A DNA stretch of 64,000 bases from Effrenium voratum. Its lineage: Eukaryota; Sar; Dinophyceae; Suessiales; Symbiodiniaceae. This document shows positions 43,534 through 52,440 of this stretch, piece by piece. Within the stretch, counting starts at the first letter, position 1. Each line of letters begins with the position of its first letter. The stretch is taken from contig CAUJNA010001010.1 in assembly GCA_963377175.1 (NCBI GenBank), positions 7,501-71,500 on the forward strand, in the 5' to 3' direction. The notes under the pieces were generated by a model that saw only the letters and a list, made by a program, of their open reading frames with translations, searched no databases and had not been told where the DNA came from. Both the position numbers and the translations under genes were made by a program.

Positions 43534-44835
43534 ATCCGGGCTCAGAAGTCTCAAGCCCACGAGCTTGATGCACTGCTTACCTCCAGAGGTACTGAGACCG
43601 ATCTTCCGACGGTGTAAAAATTTCTCCAGCTCAGTCAAGCATGAACATCAACCCCTAGAGGGAAACGCTGGTACCTTCGGAAGCAGGACTAAACTGGCAC
43701 AGGTGTGTCCTTACCAGTTCTGTCTACGACACTTGCAGGTGAAACCACTTGACAACGAGGTGTACCTCTTGGAGGACCTTTTTGAACCATTCACCGTCAA
43801 GCAGGTTGACATCCTGAGAAAGGAGATGGAAGCCATTGACAAGGAGTTCAACATGACCAGCAGCAGTCTTGCAGTAAGAATACAGGACTGCCGTTCAACA
43901 AGGACGTTCAACCATTGGTCATCCAGGATCCGCTAGTCCAGAAGTTTCACAAGACAATGAAGCAGTACCCACCTGGGACTGAAATCGATATCTTCAAGCA
44001 AGATCCTAATGACTGGCGATGTCAGAACATGTGGAATGGCTGCAAGAAGTTTGCCTGCATCAAAATGCAATTGGGAGAAATATGATCCAAAGACTTGGCA
44101 CGCCGTGATGTTTTCATCCGTTCATCAGTCGTTCACAGATGCGCCGGTCATCAGACCGATGCCCATCGAGACGGATCCATTGGATCCAACGGATGAACCT
44201 CATCAGCCTGATCATCTCATGCCGCCAGCACCACGCAGTGTGTCACCAAACAGTCCAGTGGAGCCACCACTACCGCCACACGACAAACCTGGCGGAGGAG
44301 ATGCAGCACTTACACGGCAAAAACAATCCATTTCATCCTCAAGCGGACTCAATCGACTGGGGGGTGATGTCTCTTCTTCCGACTGTCGTGGTACCCTCAC
44401 CACCTGCGATTCTCACAAATCCCGAAGCAGAAGACCAAGATGAAGATCTAGAACTGCCAACACTTGCGCAAGAAGAAACAACTGGCAGTCCATCAAAGAA
44501 GCAGAAGACTGGGAAGAAGAAGAAGAAGCCAGATGAAAATGATGAGTCACCTGGGCATTCTCCCAGACATGATCCTGCATCTTCATCCAATCCAGCAAAC
44601 TTGCCGGTACAATATGAAAGTGAGGGAGAACTGATCCCTCATGTTCCAACCTCATCCGGCACTGGAAGTTCAGAAAGAACCATGAGATACACTGACCTGG
44701 AAGATGGAGAATCAGAAGACTCTCAGAGGACCACATCTTACGAAGATCACCAAGCTGATCTCGTTCTTGATGAAGCACATTGGGCACTCATGACAGCTGA
44801 ACAGAAGATCTGTTTACGGTTCCAAGAGATATCGA
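43534..44835 (+). pseudogene. Copia Pol linker before RT, frameshifted
   Basis: Protein-like blocks in successive frames: KPTSLMHCLPPEV (about 43550), EHQPLEG (about 43645), VCPYQFCLRHLQVK, EVYLLEDLFEPFTVKQVDIL, YPPGTEIDIFKQDPNDWRC (about 43965), WEKYDPKTWHAVMF, then a Pro-rich segment, a KKQKTGKKKKKPDEND basic patch and ADLVLDEAHWALMTAEQK. No catalytic motif. It connects the methyltransferase-like insert to RT; several frame changes are required. Confidence 0.6.
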
Positions 44836-45961
44836 AGGCAACCCTGTCTTTCTTGGACGTGTGAAAGGGACCTTCATCCCATCGCCCCGATGCGGATTCT
44901 CTCATCAGAAATACACAGATCAGAACCATGTTGACCAGTTATGCAAGAACATGACCGATGATGACCGTGCACTCTTAGCACTGTGTTCATCCAAGCAAGA
45001 ATCCTTGAAGGCTTCATCCACATCCGTACTCATTGGCAAGAAGCGGAAAGAAGCTACAGCCACGGAAATAAGAGCTTACCAGAAGCAATTCCTTGAAGCT
45101 AAGCAGCTTGAGTGCAAATCTTGGCTTGACAACGAATTGTTCGACTTAGTCGACACACGCAAGATTCAGGTCAGGAACTGGGTCACTGGTCGCTGGGTCC
45201 TTACCCTGAAGCGAGACAAGGATGGTAACTTCCAGAAGACCAAGGCTCGCTGGGTCCTCCGAGGCTTCCAAGACAAGCAGCAAAATGATCAGCAGACAGA
45301 CAGTCCTGCTGCATCCAGGAGTGGCTTCCGCCTTGCAATCCAAGCAGCCTCAAATACAGGCTGGAAAATATTTCACATGGATTTGAAGACAGCATTTCTC
45401 CAAGGCGAAGCATACGATCAGACTCGTGACATCATTTGTCAGATCCCTCCTGAAATGGGATATCCACCACACATTGGAGCGCGCATGAAGAAGCCTGCCT
45501 ACGGGCTAAATGACGCACGCAGATGGTGGAACATCCTTGATTCGGCACTCCGTTCCTACGCACTGGTGCCAACCAGGGCAGACCGTTGTACATACGTATA
45601 CTACGGCAAGCAGCTTCCAAGGCCCGCATTGGTGAGCGAGAAGAAGTCATCCACTACGTTCGATCTCGAAGGAGCAGTTGATTACCTTATGGATCCTGTT
45701 TCTGGTAACAATGCCAAGAATCGACAAGTTCATGGAGCACTGTCTCTTCATGTAGATGATATTCTTATGACGGGGGATGACGTGTTTGAGAAGGAAATCA
45801 TGGGACGACTTCGAAAAGACTTTCAAGTTGGCTCCGAAGACAAAAATGATTGCCTCTTCGTAGGACAGCGCATCCAATGGAAGCGAGATGACAAGCACGG
45901 TTGGTACATCAATGTCCATCAGAATGTTGCCATTGACGAACTTCAGGAGATCCACCTTTGA
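44836..45961 (+). CDS. Copia reverse transcriptase (RVT_2 type)
   Basis: Synthesises element cDNA in the cytoplasmic particle. Residues counted from the ATG at 44861; the true frame starts further upstream (VFLGRVKGTFIPSP). Motifs: WVLRGFQDKQQ (131-141), QTDSPAASR, FHMDLKTAFLQGE with catalytic Asp174, KPAYGLNDARRWW (211-223) and LSLHVDDILMTGDD with Asp299/Asp300. The usual Tyr-Val-Asp-Asp is His-Val-Asp-Asp here. The frame runs off at 45961, about four codons after leaving the correct frame near 45950; RNase H continues in frame 3. Confidence 0.93.
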
Positions 45962-46859
45962 CAAACACCTGAAGGACAACACTCCTCTTACTCCACAAAC
46001 GCATACTGCATACAGAAGTGTCCTAGGTCAGATCAATTGGTTACAATCGCGAACGCAGTTCCACATTGGTTATCAATTCTCCAGGTGTGCATCCAAGGCA
46101 TCATCACCGACCATTGAGGACGTTCGCGCCATTAATAAGACAGTCAGAACCATCAAAAGCATCCCGCTTAGTATGAGATTCTGGCCCCTTCGTGGCAAGA
46201 CACGCATAGTTGGCTATCCAGATGCATCCTATCGCAACAATGAGGATAAGTCATCCCAACGTGCGCATGTTATTTTTCTTGCAGAACAAAGAGATCTTCG
46301 CCAGGGCTCATCGAACTCGAGAGGCTCATTGATCGACTATGAGACGCACAAGATCACCGCCACAACCATGTCCACTACTGTTGCAGAGTTGCACGGACTA
46401 ATGCGTTGTTACGGTTCAGCATTATTTCTTCGCGGTCTCTGGTCAGACATAACAGGCGAAATCGCAGATGTACACATCCGCACTGATGCGAATAATCTTG
46501 TCACCACAGCATCCACAACACATCAACCGGAACAAAAAGAAACAATGCATTTGATCCAGATGTTGAGAAAGGAAAGCAACAGTGGACAGACGCACGACCT
46601 TGCACATGTACGGAGTGAAGATTGTCTGGCAGATTCGCTGACCAAGCATGCAGCTAAAGCAGACGAGCTCATCAAGGCCGTCCTCACCGGAAATGTCTTG
46701 AATGTTGATGCACATCCACCTTTCCGTACCATGTTGCAGAACAATGCGTTTTTGGTTGAGTGGCTAGCACACAATATGAAGCACGGGCCCGACATCGTTG
46801 CCTTTGCAGGAGTCGGTATAGCAGAACCAATGTTTGCTTATTGGGGAACCTGGGCATGA
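45947..46859 (+). CDS. Copia RNase H domain
   Basis: Removes the RNA strand during cDNA synthesis. In frame 3, counted from the ATG at 45888 and in register from about residue 21: AYRSVLGQINWLQSRTQ (copia connection), GYPDASYRNN (Asp112), TTVAELHGLM (Glu167), HIRTDANNLV (Asp200) and CLADSLTKHA. The acidic triad is present and the domain is intact to its stop at 46857-46859. About 95 bp without an obvious frame separate it from the next coding block. Confidence 0.9.
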
Positions 46860-46954
46860 TCCGCATGTCCACGAATTCTGATGCATGAGTTTTTCCGTTT
46901 TGCACATTTTCAATTCCTCAAATCCGTGATGCGTGTTTTAGCACTTGACCCATT

Positions 46955-47981
46955 TTGAATCTCAAGAAATATGTGTCTGCGTCCGCAGCCACTTTCGGTT
47001 TACAACCAATCCGACCTTTGCAATCTTGTATGCTCGATCATTTCGAAGACACGCCCATTCTCAACTTGATCTTCGGACGATCCAGCACAGCGGCTCCTTT
47101 GCCGAAGCCGCTGGTGAAGAGACGGGCATCTCCGTTTAAGGAGTCCCCTGCTCGTGATGAGGAAGATGAGACGTCCGAGAATCCATCCGCTTCTCAACAA
47201 CCCGAGAATGTCAACATGGAGCAGGTTGATTATCATCCAGATTCCGACGACGATGATTCAGATGAAGAAGGGCATCCTCCCGCAGGAAAGCCGACGTCGA
47301 AGGCGATGCCACATCCGAAACTTGTTCCAAAGTCACTGCCACCAGCACTGAGGCTTGTCTCAAAGGTCAAGCCAGCACCAAAGAACATCTTGGATGAAGA
47401 GACGGAATCCGACAATCATCTTGGTGATCGACCTGCGCTTCCAAGGCGACCAGCGATGCGGCCAGTTCTCACATCCAATGACCGGTGGTTTGTAACATAT
47501 GGATCGGATACGGACATCAGCCTCCAGAAGGAATCCGTACACCCAGGACCTTTTGGAAACTCTAAACTCCTGAATTTCGTGTACGAATACTACAAGGAGC
47601 GCTCAACCATTTTCGAGGTCAATCCGGACTTCCACTTCATCCCTGAGCATGAACGACCACATGGAGTCAAGGTATTTTGGTTGAAGGCCAGACTCAACGA
47701 TTACTGGCAGCCAACACTTCAAGGTGAAGGACCTCATACAGAGAAACAATACATGGGCTTCATCAAGAAGGTCTACAGCATCTGCTGCTACACCAATGCT
47801 CAATCCGAAGTTTACGGAACCGACATCATCCCGATGGTATGCCACAACGGCAACATTGATCTCGAGAAGACTGTCCAGAATGTCGAACAGGTTTGCAAAT
47901 ACTTCCACATGGATCCATCCAAGGCGAAACAGATCACCGACCTCATCCTCTGGGAATCGACATCATCCAAGGCGTGGCATC
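46955..47981 (+). pseudogene. Accessory protein, N-terminal region (unknown)
   Basis: First part of the extra coding region in the env position. Residues about 50-150 are low-complexity (Pro/Ser and an acidic DSDDDDSDEEG patch). Residues about 170-330 look folded, with EVNPDFHFIPEHE, VKVFWLKARLNDYWQP and VSICCY-like SICCYTNAQSEVYG. I know no family for this part. The frame ends at 47986, but homology-like continuity with the next block is regained in frame 3 about 10 codons earlier, so a single frameshift separates them. Confidence 0.55.
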
Positions 47982-50450
47982 CATAAGGAATGCAAACGAC
48001 AAGTGGACATGGGTCCTGATGGATCCGTTGAGCTCTATGACGCATTGACCTGCATCACACATGCCAGGAACTTCATTGGAAATAAGCCAGGACTTCTCTT
48101 GATGGCTATGTTCCCGAGCTATGGAAAATCACGTTTCGAAATCGCGTTCGTGTTTCCATCCGCGGGCGGGTCATATAGTGAGCGCAAGGCACGGGGAGAA
48201 ACTGTTCCAAGGAATCGATGGATCGACAAGCTCACCACAAGATCCGCACAAAATGCACTCCGGCCCGATGGCAAGGAATTCTATAACGATCCCGAGATGG
48301 AGTTCTATGTGAGATGCAACAGCGGACATACACGACAAGTCGAGATCCAATCCTTTGGACGACCCCTGTACTCTGAGCAGCAGAGAGAGCCTCAACACGA
48401 CGAGCCGGACTATGATCTCCCAACGGAATCCATTCCACCAAGTCCGCATCCGTCAAGATCCGAGGCGCCTCATGAAGATGAAGGCACAGCTCAGCCCAAG
48501 TACAGAATGCGAAGGCCGGCACCACCATCCATTGAAGAAGAGAGAAAAATCAAGCCGTTTGCGAAGAAGCCCATCACGTTCATGTTCCATGCAACCTATG
48601 GAAATCAGCTCCTCAGCATCATGGAGAACGGGCTCAAATCTGGGAAATCCCAGTCAAACCCTTCGGGGAGAACGCACGTCCACATGGCATGCATCGATGA
48701 CGTCATCCTTGACGACGATGAGTCAGAAGCAGCACTAACCCATGTGCCAGCAGGAAGAGATGCACTGTTGATCCTTGCATTCCTCAAGGACCAAGACTAT
48801 GGCACCCGACTCTCCGAAGAGCGAACAGCCATCGAGGCAAGGAACATTGTTGCAGCATTTGAACCTGATGGCAGCATCATGGCGAGCAACAAGTGGATCA
48901 TGAAGAAGCATCTCAGTTATGAAGATTACGAGATGTACGACACCAAGATCCGTGAATTCGCCGATGCCTTCTTCAATTCTGTGATTTCCACCAAAGACAG
49001 CAAGGGAAAAGATACATCCTCAGAGACCAAGAAGCGACGGCACTCCACTGATCAGGACGAAGCTGAAGAGGAGACCATGGAACCCTCCGGGGAAAGATCC
49101 GTCACCGTGGAATATCACAATTCAGAGAACCTAGACGAGTTCATCCAGGAACTCAAGGGAATCTATCTCGAAATAGCTTTGAACAAAAAGGACGCCGAGG
49201 AAGAGCTCGCGGAGACCAAGGGGAACCTCCTCCGCTTCATCAACAAGTACAACAAAGATCCAAGAAGAGCTCGTCCCAAATTGACAGAGTGCGAGAGAGC
49301 CTCATTGGCACATGTCGATCCCGATGTCAATCTCGGAGAGGAAGAATTCTACTTCCCTCATCGAGGAGAATGTCCCACCATGGACGAGTACAGGCAGGCA
49401 CAACCAGGATCCGGCTATCCGATTAAGCTTCCACTTGGATTGAAGAAGCTTAGGTCACATGATGACCCGGAAAGCATATGCCGATATCCTGGGATCGTTG
49501 ATGCAGCCGACCGACCGACTGTGGACTATCTCAAGATGCATGAGTTCACCTCATCCATAGCGATCAACATGCTTACCTTGAACCATGGAAACCTCACGAG
49601 GGAGGTGTACAACACGCCGATGAAGGATCGACCAATCGTGAAGATGATGATGCAGAACAGTGCGCACATCTTATGCCTGAATGAAGCAGACGCATTCTTC
49701 AGTCCTAATGATGAGAAATCCAGGGAACTCATCAAGACGTTCATCCGATTCGAGTACAAAGGCATCGTGATCAAGCAATGGTCATCCAGACCAATCGCAT
49801 GCTTTGTCCGCGGCGGACCTTCTGCAAGAGTGGAACTACTGGCAAGGCACATTTCCACCAAGAGTCAGAATTGGGGAACCACATTCGGAATGTTCAGATG
49901 TTTCTTCGGAACCAAAGGAAGTTGCACTGATCCCGAATACGAAACTCCGACCTCGGATTGCTTGGCAACTACGAGACCATCCATGTTTACCGAATCCAAG
50001 AAGTACATTGGACCGAGATTGCCAGCACGCACCATTGTCCAAGGACATGGCCGAGACAAGGAGATTGTCGTTCTCCATATAGAGCAGAGTGATGAGTTTC
50101 GCGGCACGCTCCCGAAATCATCCAACAAGTCACTCCTCGAGTATGACGGCCGCCACGTAACGAGGGCAGACCTCCCGTTTGCTACCATTGGAGTTTTCCA
50201 CATTCATCAATCAATCAGCCATGGAGCAGCACGGGAAGATCTTCAGAATGAAATCATGCCACTCGTGACTTTGTACCGATGCGATGCGATCACCGGAGAC
50301 GCCAATAAATCAGCGAATACCGACAGCAAACTCCAGCACGTCTTCAATCCGGCAAACGGTCTCGTGAACATCAGAGACTGTGGAATGAAACGAAGAATTT
50401 GCCACTCGTGGACAGAATGGAGTATGCGATGGAGACTTCGTGCACCCTAA
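47979..50450 (+). CDS. Accessory protein: Tpt1/KptA-like and EEP-nuclease-like domains
   Basis: An 824-codon stretch, part of an original protein of about 1,300 residues. First domain (47990-48870) matches RNA 2'-phosphotransferases of the Tpt1/KptA type. The N-lobe has GPDGSVELYDAL and GKSRFEIAF, followed by EFYVRCNSGHT (Arg at 48312, compare R-x-N-Q-G-H-S). The C-lobe has FMFHATYGNQLLSIMENGL (His at 48588, compare YHGT), RTHVHMA (48669, compare R-x-HVHLS) and GRDALLI (Arg at 48756). Next come charged helices (about 49130-49270), then an endonuclease/exonuclease/phosphatase-like domain from about 49540: NMLTLNHGNLTR, ILCLNEAD (Glu), RPIACFVRGG, ATIGVFHIH and AITGDANKSAN (Asp-x-Asn, about 50298). 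Tpt1 enzymes remove a splice-junction 2'-phosphate using NAD+; the role in a retroelement is unknown. Frame is lost near 50400. Confidence 0.6.
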   Translation: MHKECKRQVDMGPDGSVELYDALTCITHARNFIGNKPGLLLMAMFPSYGKSRFEIAFVFPSAGGSYSERKARGETVPRNRWIDKLTTRSAQNALRPDGKEFYNDPEMEFYVRCNSGHTRQVEIQSFGRPLYSEQQREPQHDEPDYDLPTESIPPSPHPSRSEAPHEDEGTAQPKYRMRRPAPPSIEEERKIKPFAKKPITFMFHATYGNQLLSIMENGLKSGKSQSNPSGRTHVHMACIDDVILDDDESEAALTHVPAGRDALLILAFLKDQDYGTRLSEERTAIEARNIVAAFEPDGSIMASNKWIMKKHLSYEDYEMYDTKIREFADAFFNSVISTKDSKGKDTSSETKKRRHSTDQDEAEEETMEPSGERSVTVEYHNSENLDEFIQELKGIYLEIALNKKDAEEELAETKGNLLRFINKYNKDPRRARPKLTECERASLAHVDPDVNLGEEEFYFPHRGECPTMDEYRQAQPGSGYPIKLPLGLKKLRSHDDPESICRYPGIVDAADRPTVDYLKMHEFTSSIAINMLTLNHGNLTREVYNTPMKDRPIVKMMMQNSAHILCLNEADAFFSPNDEKSRELIKTFIRFEYKGIVIKQWSSRPIACFVRGGPSARVELLARHISTKSQNWGTTFGMFRCFFGTKGSCTDPEYETPTSDCLATTRPSMFTESKKYIGPRLPARTIVQGHGRDKEIVVLHIEQSDEFRGTLPKSSNKSLLEYDGRHVTRADLPFATIGVFHIHQSISHGAAREDLQNEIMPLVTLYRCDAITGDANKSANTDSKLQHVFNPANGLVNIRDCGMKRRICHSWTEWSMRWRLRAP

Positions 50451-50899
50451 AATCCATTGTCCGTCATCACCTGTACATGAAGTGTGGATCAGGATACGAC
50501 CGAACATTCCCAGATGTGATGATGACTTTCGTGTTTGGATGGGGCATAACGAATATTGAGCAGGTCTTCCGGAAGGACGAGATGAACGGCATGGATGATG
50601 AACAAATGGAAGCCATGCGGAACGATCCAACAAAGGCCATATTCGATTACCAGGTCTCATCCGCAGAGCGCTTTAAGCACGTGAACAATGACATGTTCAT
50701 GAATGGCTCACAAGACTCCGACTCGCACAGCCCCCTCATGGTTTACATCCGCAGCAAATCTGCAACCAGGCAACGCAACTTTGAGAGATCCCAGGAGTAC
50801 CTCAAGAAGAAACAAGCCTGCCAGGAAGATTCATACGTTCAGCACTACGAACTCAAATCACCTCACCGCCTACAAGACTATACAGTGAGAGATCAATAG
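50399..50899 (+). pseudogene. Accessory protein: C-terminal part of the EEP-like domain
   Basis: Frame-2 continuation of the preceding protein. DVMMTFVFGWGITNIEQVF and EFDY-like IFDYQVSSAERFKH are followed by DSDSHSPLMVYIR (about 50714-50752), which sits where endonuclease/exonuclease/phosphatase proteins have Ser-Asp-His. One extra residue lies between Asp and His. A charged tail ends at the stop at 50897-50899. Only about 285 bp separate this stop from the 3' LTR. Confidence 0.6.
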
Positions 50900-51050
50900 T
50901 TTCACATTCGTCCCGCGTGTACATAGTGTTGTACATCACCATTTGATACATCTAGGTATCTCTCAGAAGCAGTACAGAGTGTTTTCCCATTTCGCAAGCC
51001 AAGACATTTCATCCGAGCAGAAAGAGAATGAATCCGGCTGTTTAATACAC

Positions 51051-51119
51051 ATGGCTACGGCATACAGCATGGCTACGGCATACAGCATGCCTACGGCACA
51101 CAGCAAGGCTACGGCCAAA
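51051..51119 (+). repeat. 18-bp tandem repeat upstream of the 3' LTR
   Basis: Four units of ATGGCTACGGCATACAGC. The first two are identical, the third has two changes and the fourth is truncated and diverged. It lies in the untranslated stretch between the accessory ORF and the LTR. Confidence 0.9.
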
Positions 51120-51154
51120 GGCCATGAAGCCAATAGTATTTCATATCTGGTGCT

Positions 51155-51169
51155 GGAGATCAAAAGAAA
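51155..51169 (+). promoter_or_regulatory. Possible polypurine tract (displaced)
   Basis: GGAGATCAAAAGAAA is the nearest purine-rich run before the 3' LTR, but 15 bases of mixed TTGTGTCTGTTTTG-type sequence lie between it and TGTTTGG. Either the tract is atypical or the LTR boundary differs slightly. Confidence 0.3.
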
Positions 51170-51184
51170 TTTGTGTCTGTTTTG

Positions 51185-51458
51185 TGTTTGGTTTGTTACA
51201 CAATTGATCTCCCGCAACCATTTGGCTCAAGGCCCTTTCTGTATCATAGCAACACTCATGATTGCGTGACAAAGGAACCTTTGCAGGCCGCTTACAGGAT
51301 TATCCACAAGACAACCCACCAGGGACAATCCATCCTCCAATCATCCATAGTGGCATAGGATTCTCTCCGGAATAGATCCAGGCACCTAAACAACGACCTC
51401 AACTACCACAAGGGCACCAGTTCCCTTCTGGGATAAGGTACCCCGGCAGTGGGCCTCA
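51185..51458 (+). repeat. 3' LTR (274 bp)
   Basis: Starts TGTTTGG and ends GGCCTCA, as in the 5' LTR, with an 11-base deletion and a 2-base insertion relative to it plus about ten substitutions. Confidence 0.93.
51212..51231 (+). promoter_or_regulatory. Spliced-leader-like segment in the 3' LTR
   Basis: CCGCAACCATTTGGCTCAAG. Aligned to the 21-base core of the dinoflagellate spliced leader it has 18 identities, two substitutions and one missing T. The exact GGCTCAAG end is retained. Confidence 0.55.
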
Positions 51459-51463
51459 GGGGG
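51459..51463 (+). repeat. Copia target-site duplication, 3' copy
   Basis: GGGGG directly after the 3' LTR, followed by CGGCGGGGGCGGCAGCC of the resumed repeat unit. Confidence 0.6.
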
Positions 51464-52140
51464 CGGCGGGGGCGGCAGCCCCCCCCCCCATGATGATTGA
51501 AACAGTGGATCGAAAAATTAGGGGAAAAGAAGTTAAAAAGTAGCTGTCGCACGATGATCAAAAAAGATTCAAGTAGGCGTGCATTTTAATCGAAAGATGG
51601 GCGGCGGGGGGCACCAGAGAGGAACTTGCGACGCTGAGGATGCAGGAAGCCAGCCCCCTCCCATAATGATTGAAAAAGTGATGATTCAATTAGGGGTGTA
51701 TTTTAATCTCTACCAAACATCCGGGGGGGGGGGCGGCAGCCCTCATGGTGATCAAAAATGCGATGATTCAATTAGGGGCATAAATCTAAAAAGCCGAGGG
51801 TACGTGCTTGTAGAGCCTCAAGAAAGCCTTACAAATGCTTCCCAATGTTCGAAATCGGCTTCGCTGTACGTTTTGCACTCCACAACATCGATTTCAGACA
51901 CTTCTAGTGGCTTTCCCTCACACTGGAGGCCTCAGGGCGGCAGCCCCCGCAGCCCCCCATGATGATTGAAAAAGTGATGATTCAACTAGGGCAAAAAAAA
52001 AGAGAAAAAAAGCAGCAGGGGTTGGGGGGGCGGCAGCCCCCCTTATATGATCGGAAAATGGGGGGGGGGGGCGAAGAATCTAAAAAGTAGCTGTCGCACG
52101 ATGATCGAAAAAGTGATGATTCAATTCGGCGTGTATGTTA
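51464..52140 (+). repeat. G-rich dispersed repeat array (right of copia element)
   Basis: Continuation of the 38647-39043 array. Units begin near 51490, 51553, 51662, 51744, 51958 and 52100, with GGCGGCAGCCCCC hairpins and long G runs. A non-repeat stretch of about 130 bp (51797-51930) is included. Individual units differ in length and G-run size. Confidence 0.9.
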
Positions 52141-52440
52141 ATCGAACGGGGGTGGCCAGAGAGGAACTTGCGATTCTGAGGATGCAGGAAGCCAAGGCCA
52201 AAAACCAACTGGGAAAGCAGAGCAGCCAAAGCCAGAAAGCCGCCAAGAGCCACAAAGCCAAAAAGCTATTTGCCGCAGCGGAACTGGCAACGCAGAGGAT
52301 GCGACAAGAGAGGAACTGTGAATGCAGAGGATGCGAATTGAAAAGCAACAAAACCACCAAAACCCACGTAAAAGCCACAAAAGCAAAAAAAGCCAAAAAA
52401 AAACCCACCTTGAAAAAAAACCTTTAAAAAAACAAAAAAA
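52141..52440. repeat. GAGGATGCAGGAAGCC-type words and A-rich Lys-coding stretch
   Basis: GAGGAACTTGCGATTCTGAG (52162), GGAACTGGCAACGCAGAGGA (52281) and GGAACTGTGAATGCAGAGGA (52313) are related words. The downstream CCAAAAAAAAACCC-type sequence gives Lys/Ala-rich frames that I do not regard as a gene. Confidence 0.5.

Larger units (their letters stand above)
39044..51458 (+). mobile_element. Ty1/copia LTR retrotransposon, 12.4 kb, decayed
   Basis: Bounded by TG...CA LTRs, with a primer binding site and the order Gag, protease (inverted), integrase, methyltransferase-like insert, RT and RNase H. Integrase before RT is the copia order. An additional coding region of about 4 kb lies between RNase H and the 3' LTR, so the element is roughly twice the usual copia length. 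The LTRs differ by about ten substitutions and several indels. Coding sequence has several frameshifts, one TGA and an internal inversion. The copy is therefore old and non-autonomous. Confidence 0.93.

Noticed and set aside
46955..47139. The 64-codon frame starting at 46945 as a separate gene
   Set aside because: It overlaps the longer accessory frame in another phase and has no independent support.
47724..47978. First 85 codons of the long frame that opens at 47724
   Set aside because: This part overlaps the protein-like frame of the N-terminal accessory region and has Arg/Ser/Thr-rich shadow composition; the true protein joins this frame at about 47979.
52047..52427. 126-codon Lys/Ala-rich frame
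   Set aside because: Starts inside a G-rich repeat unit and ends in an A-rich low-complexity stretch; composition explains the open frame.
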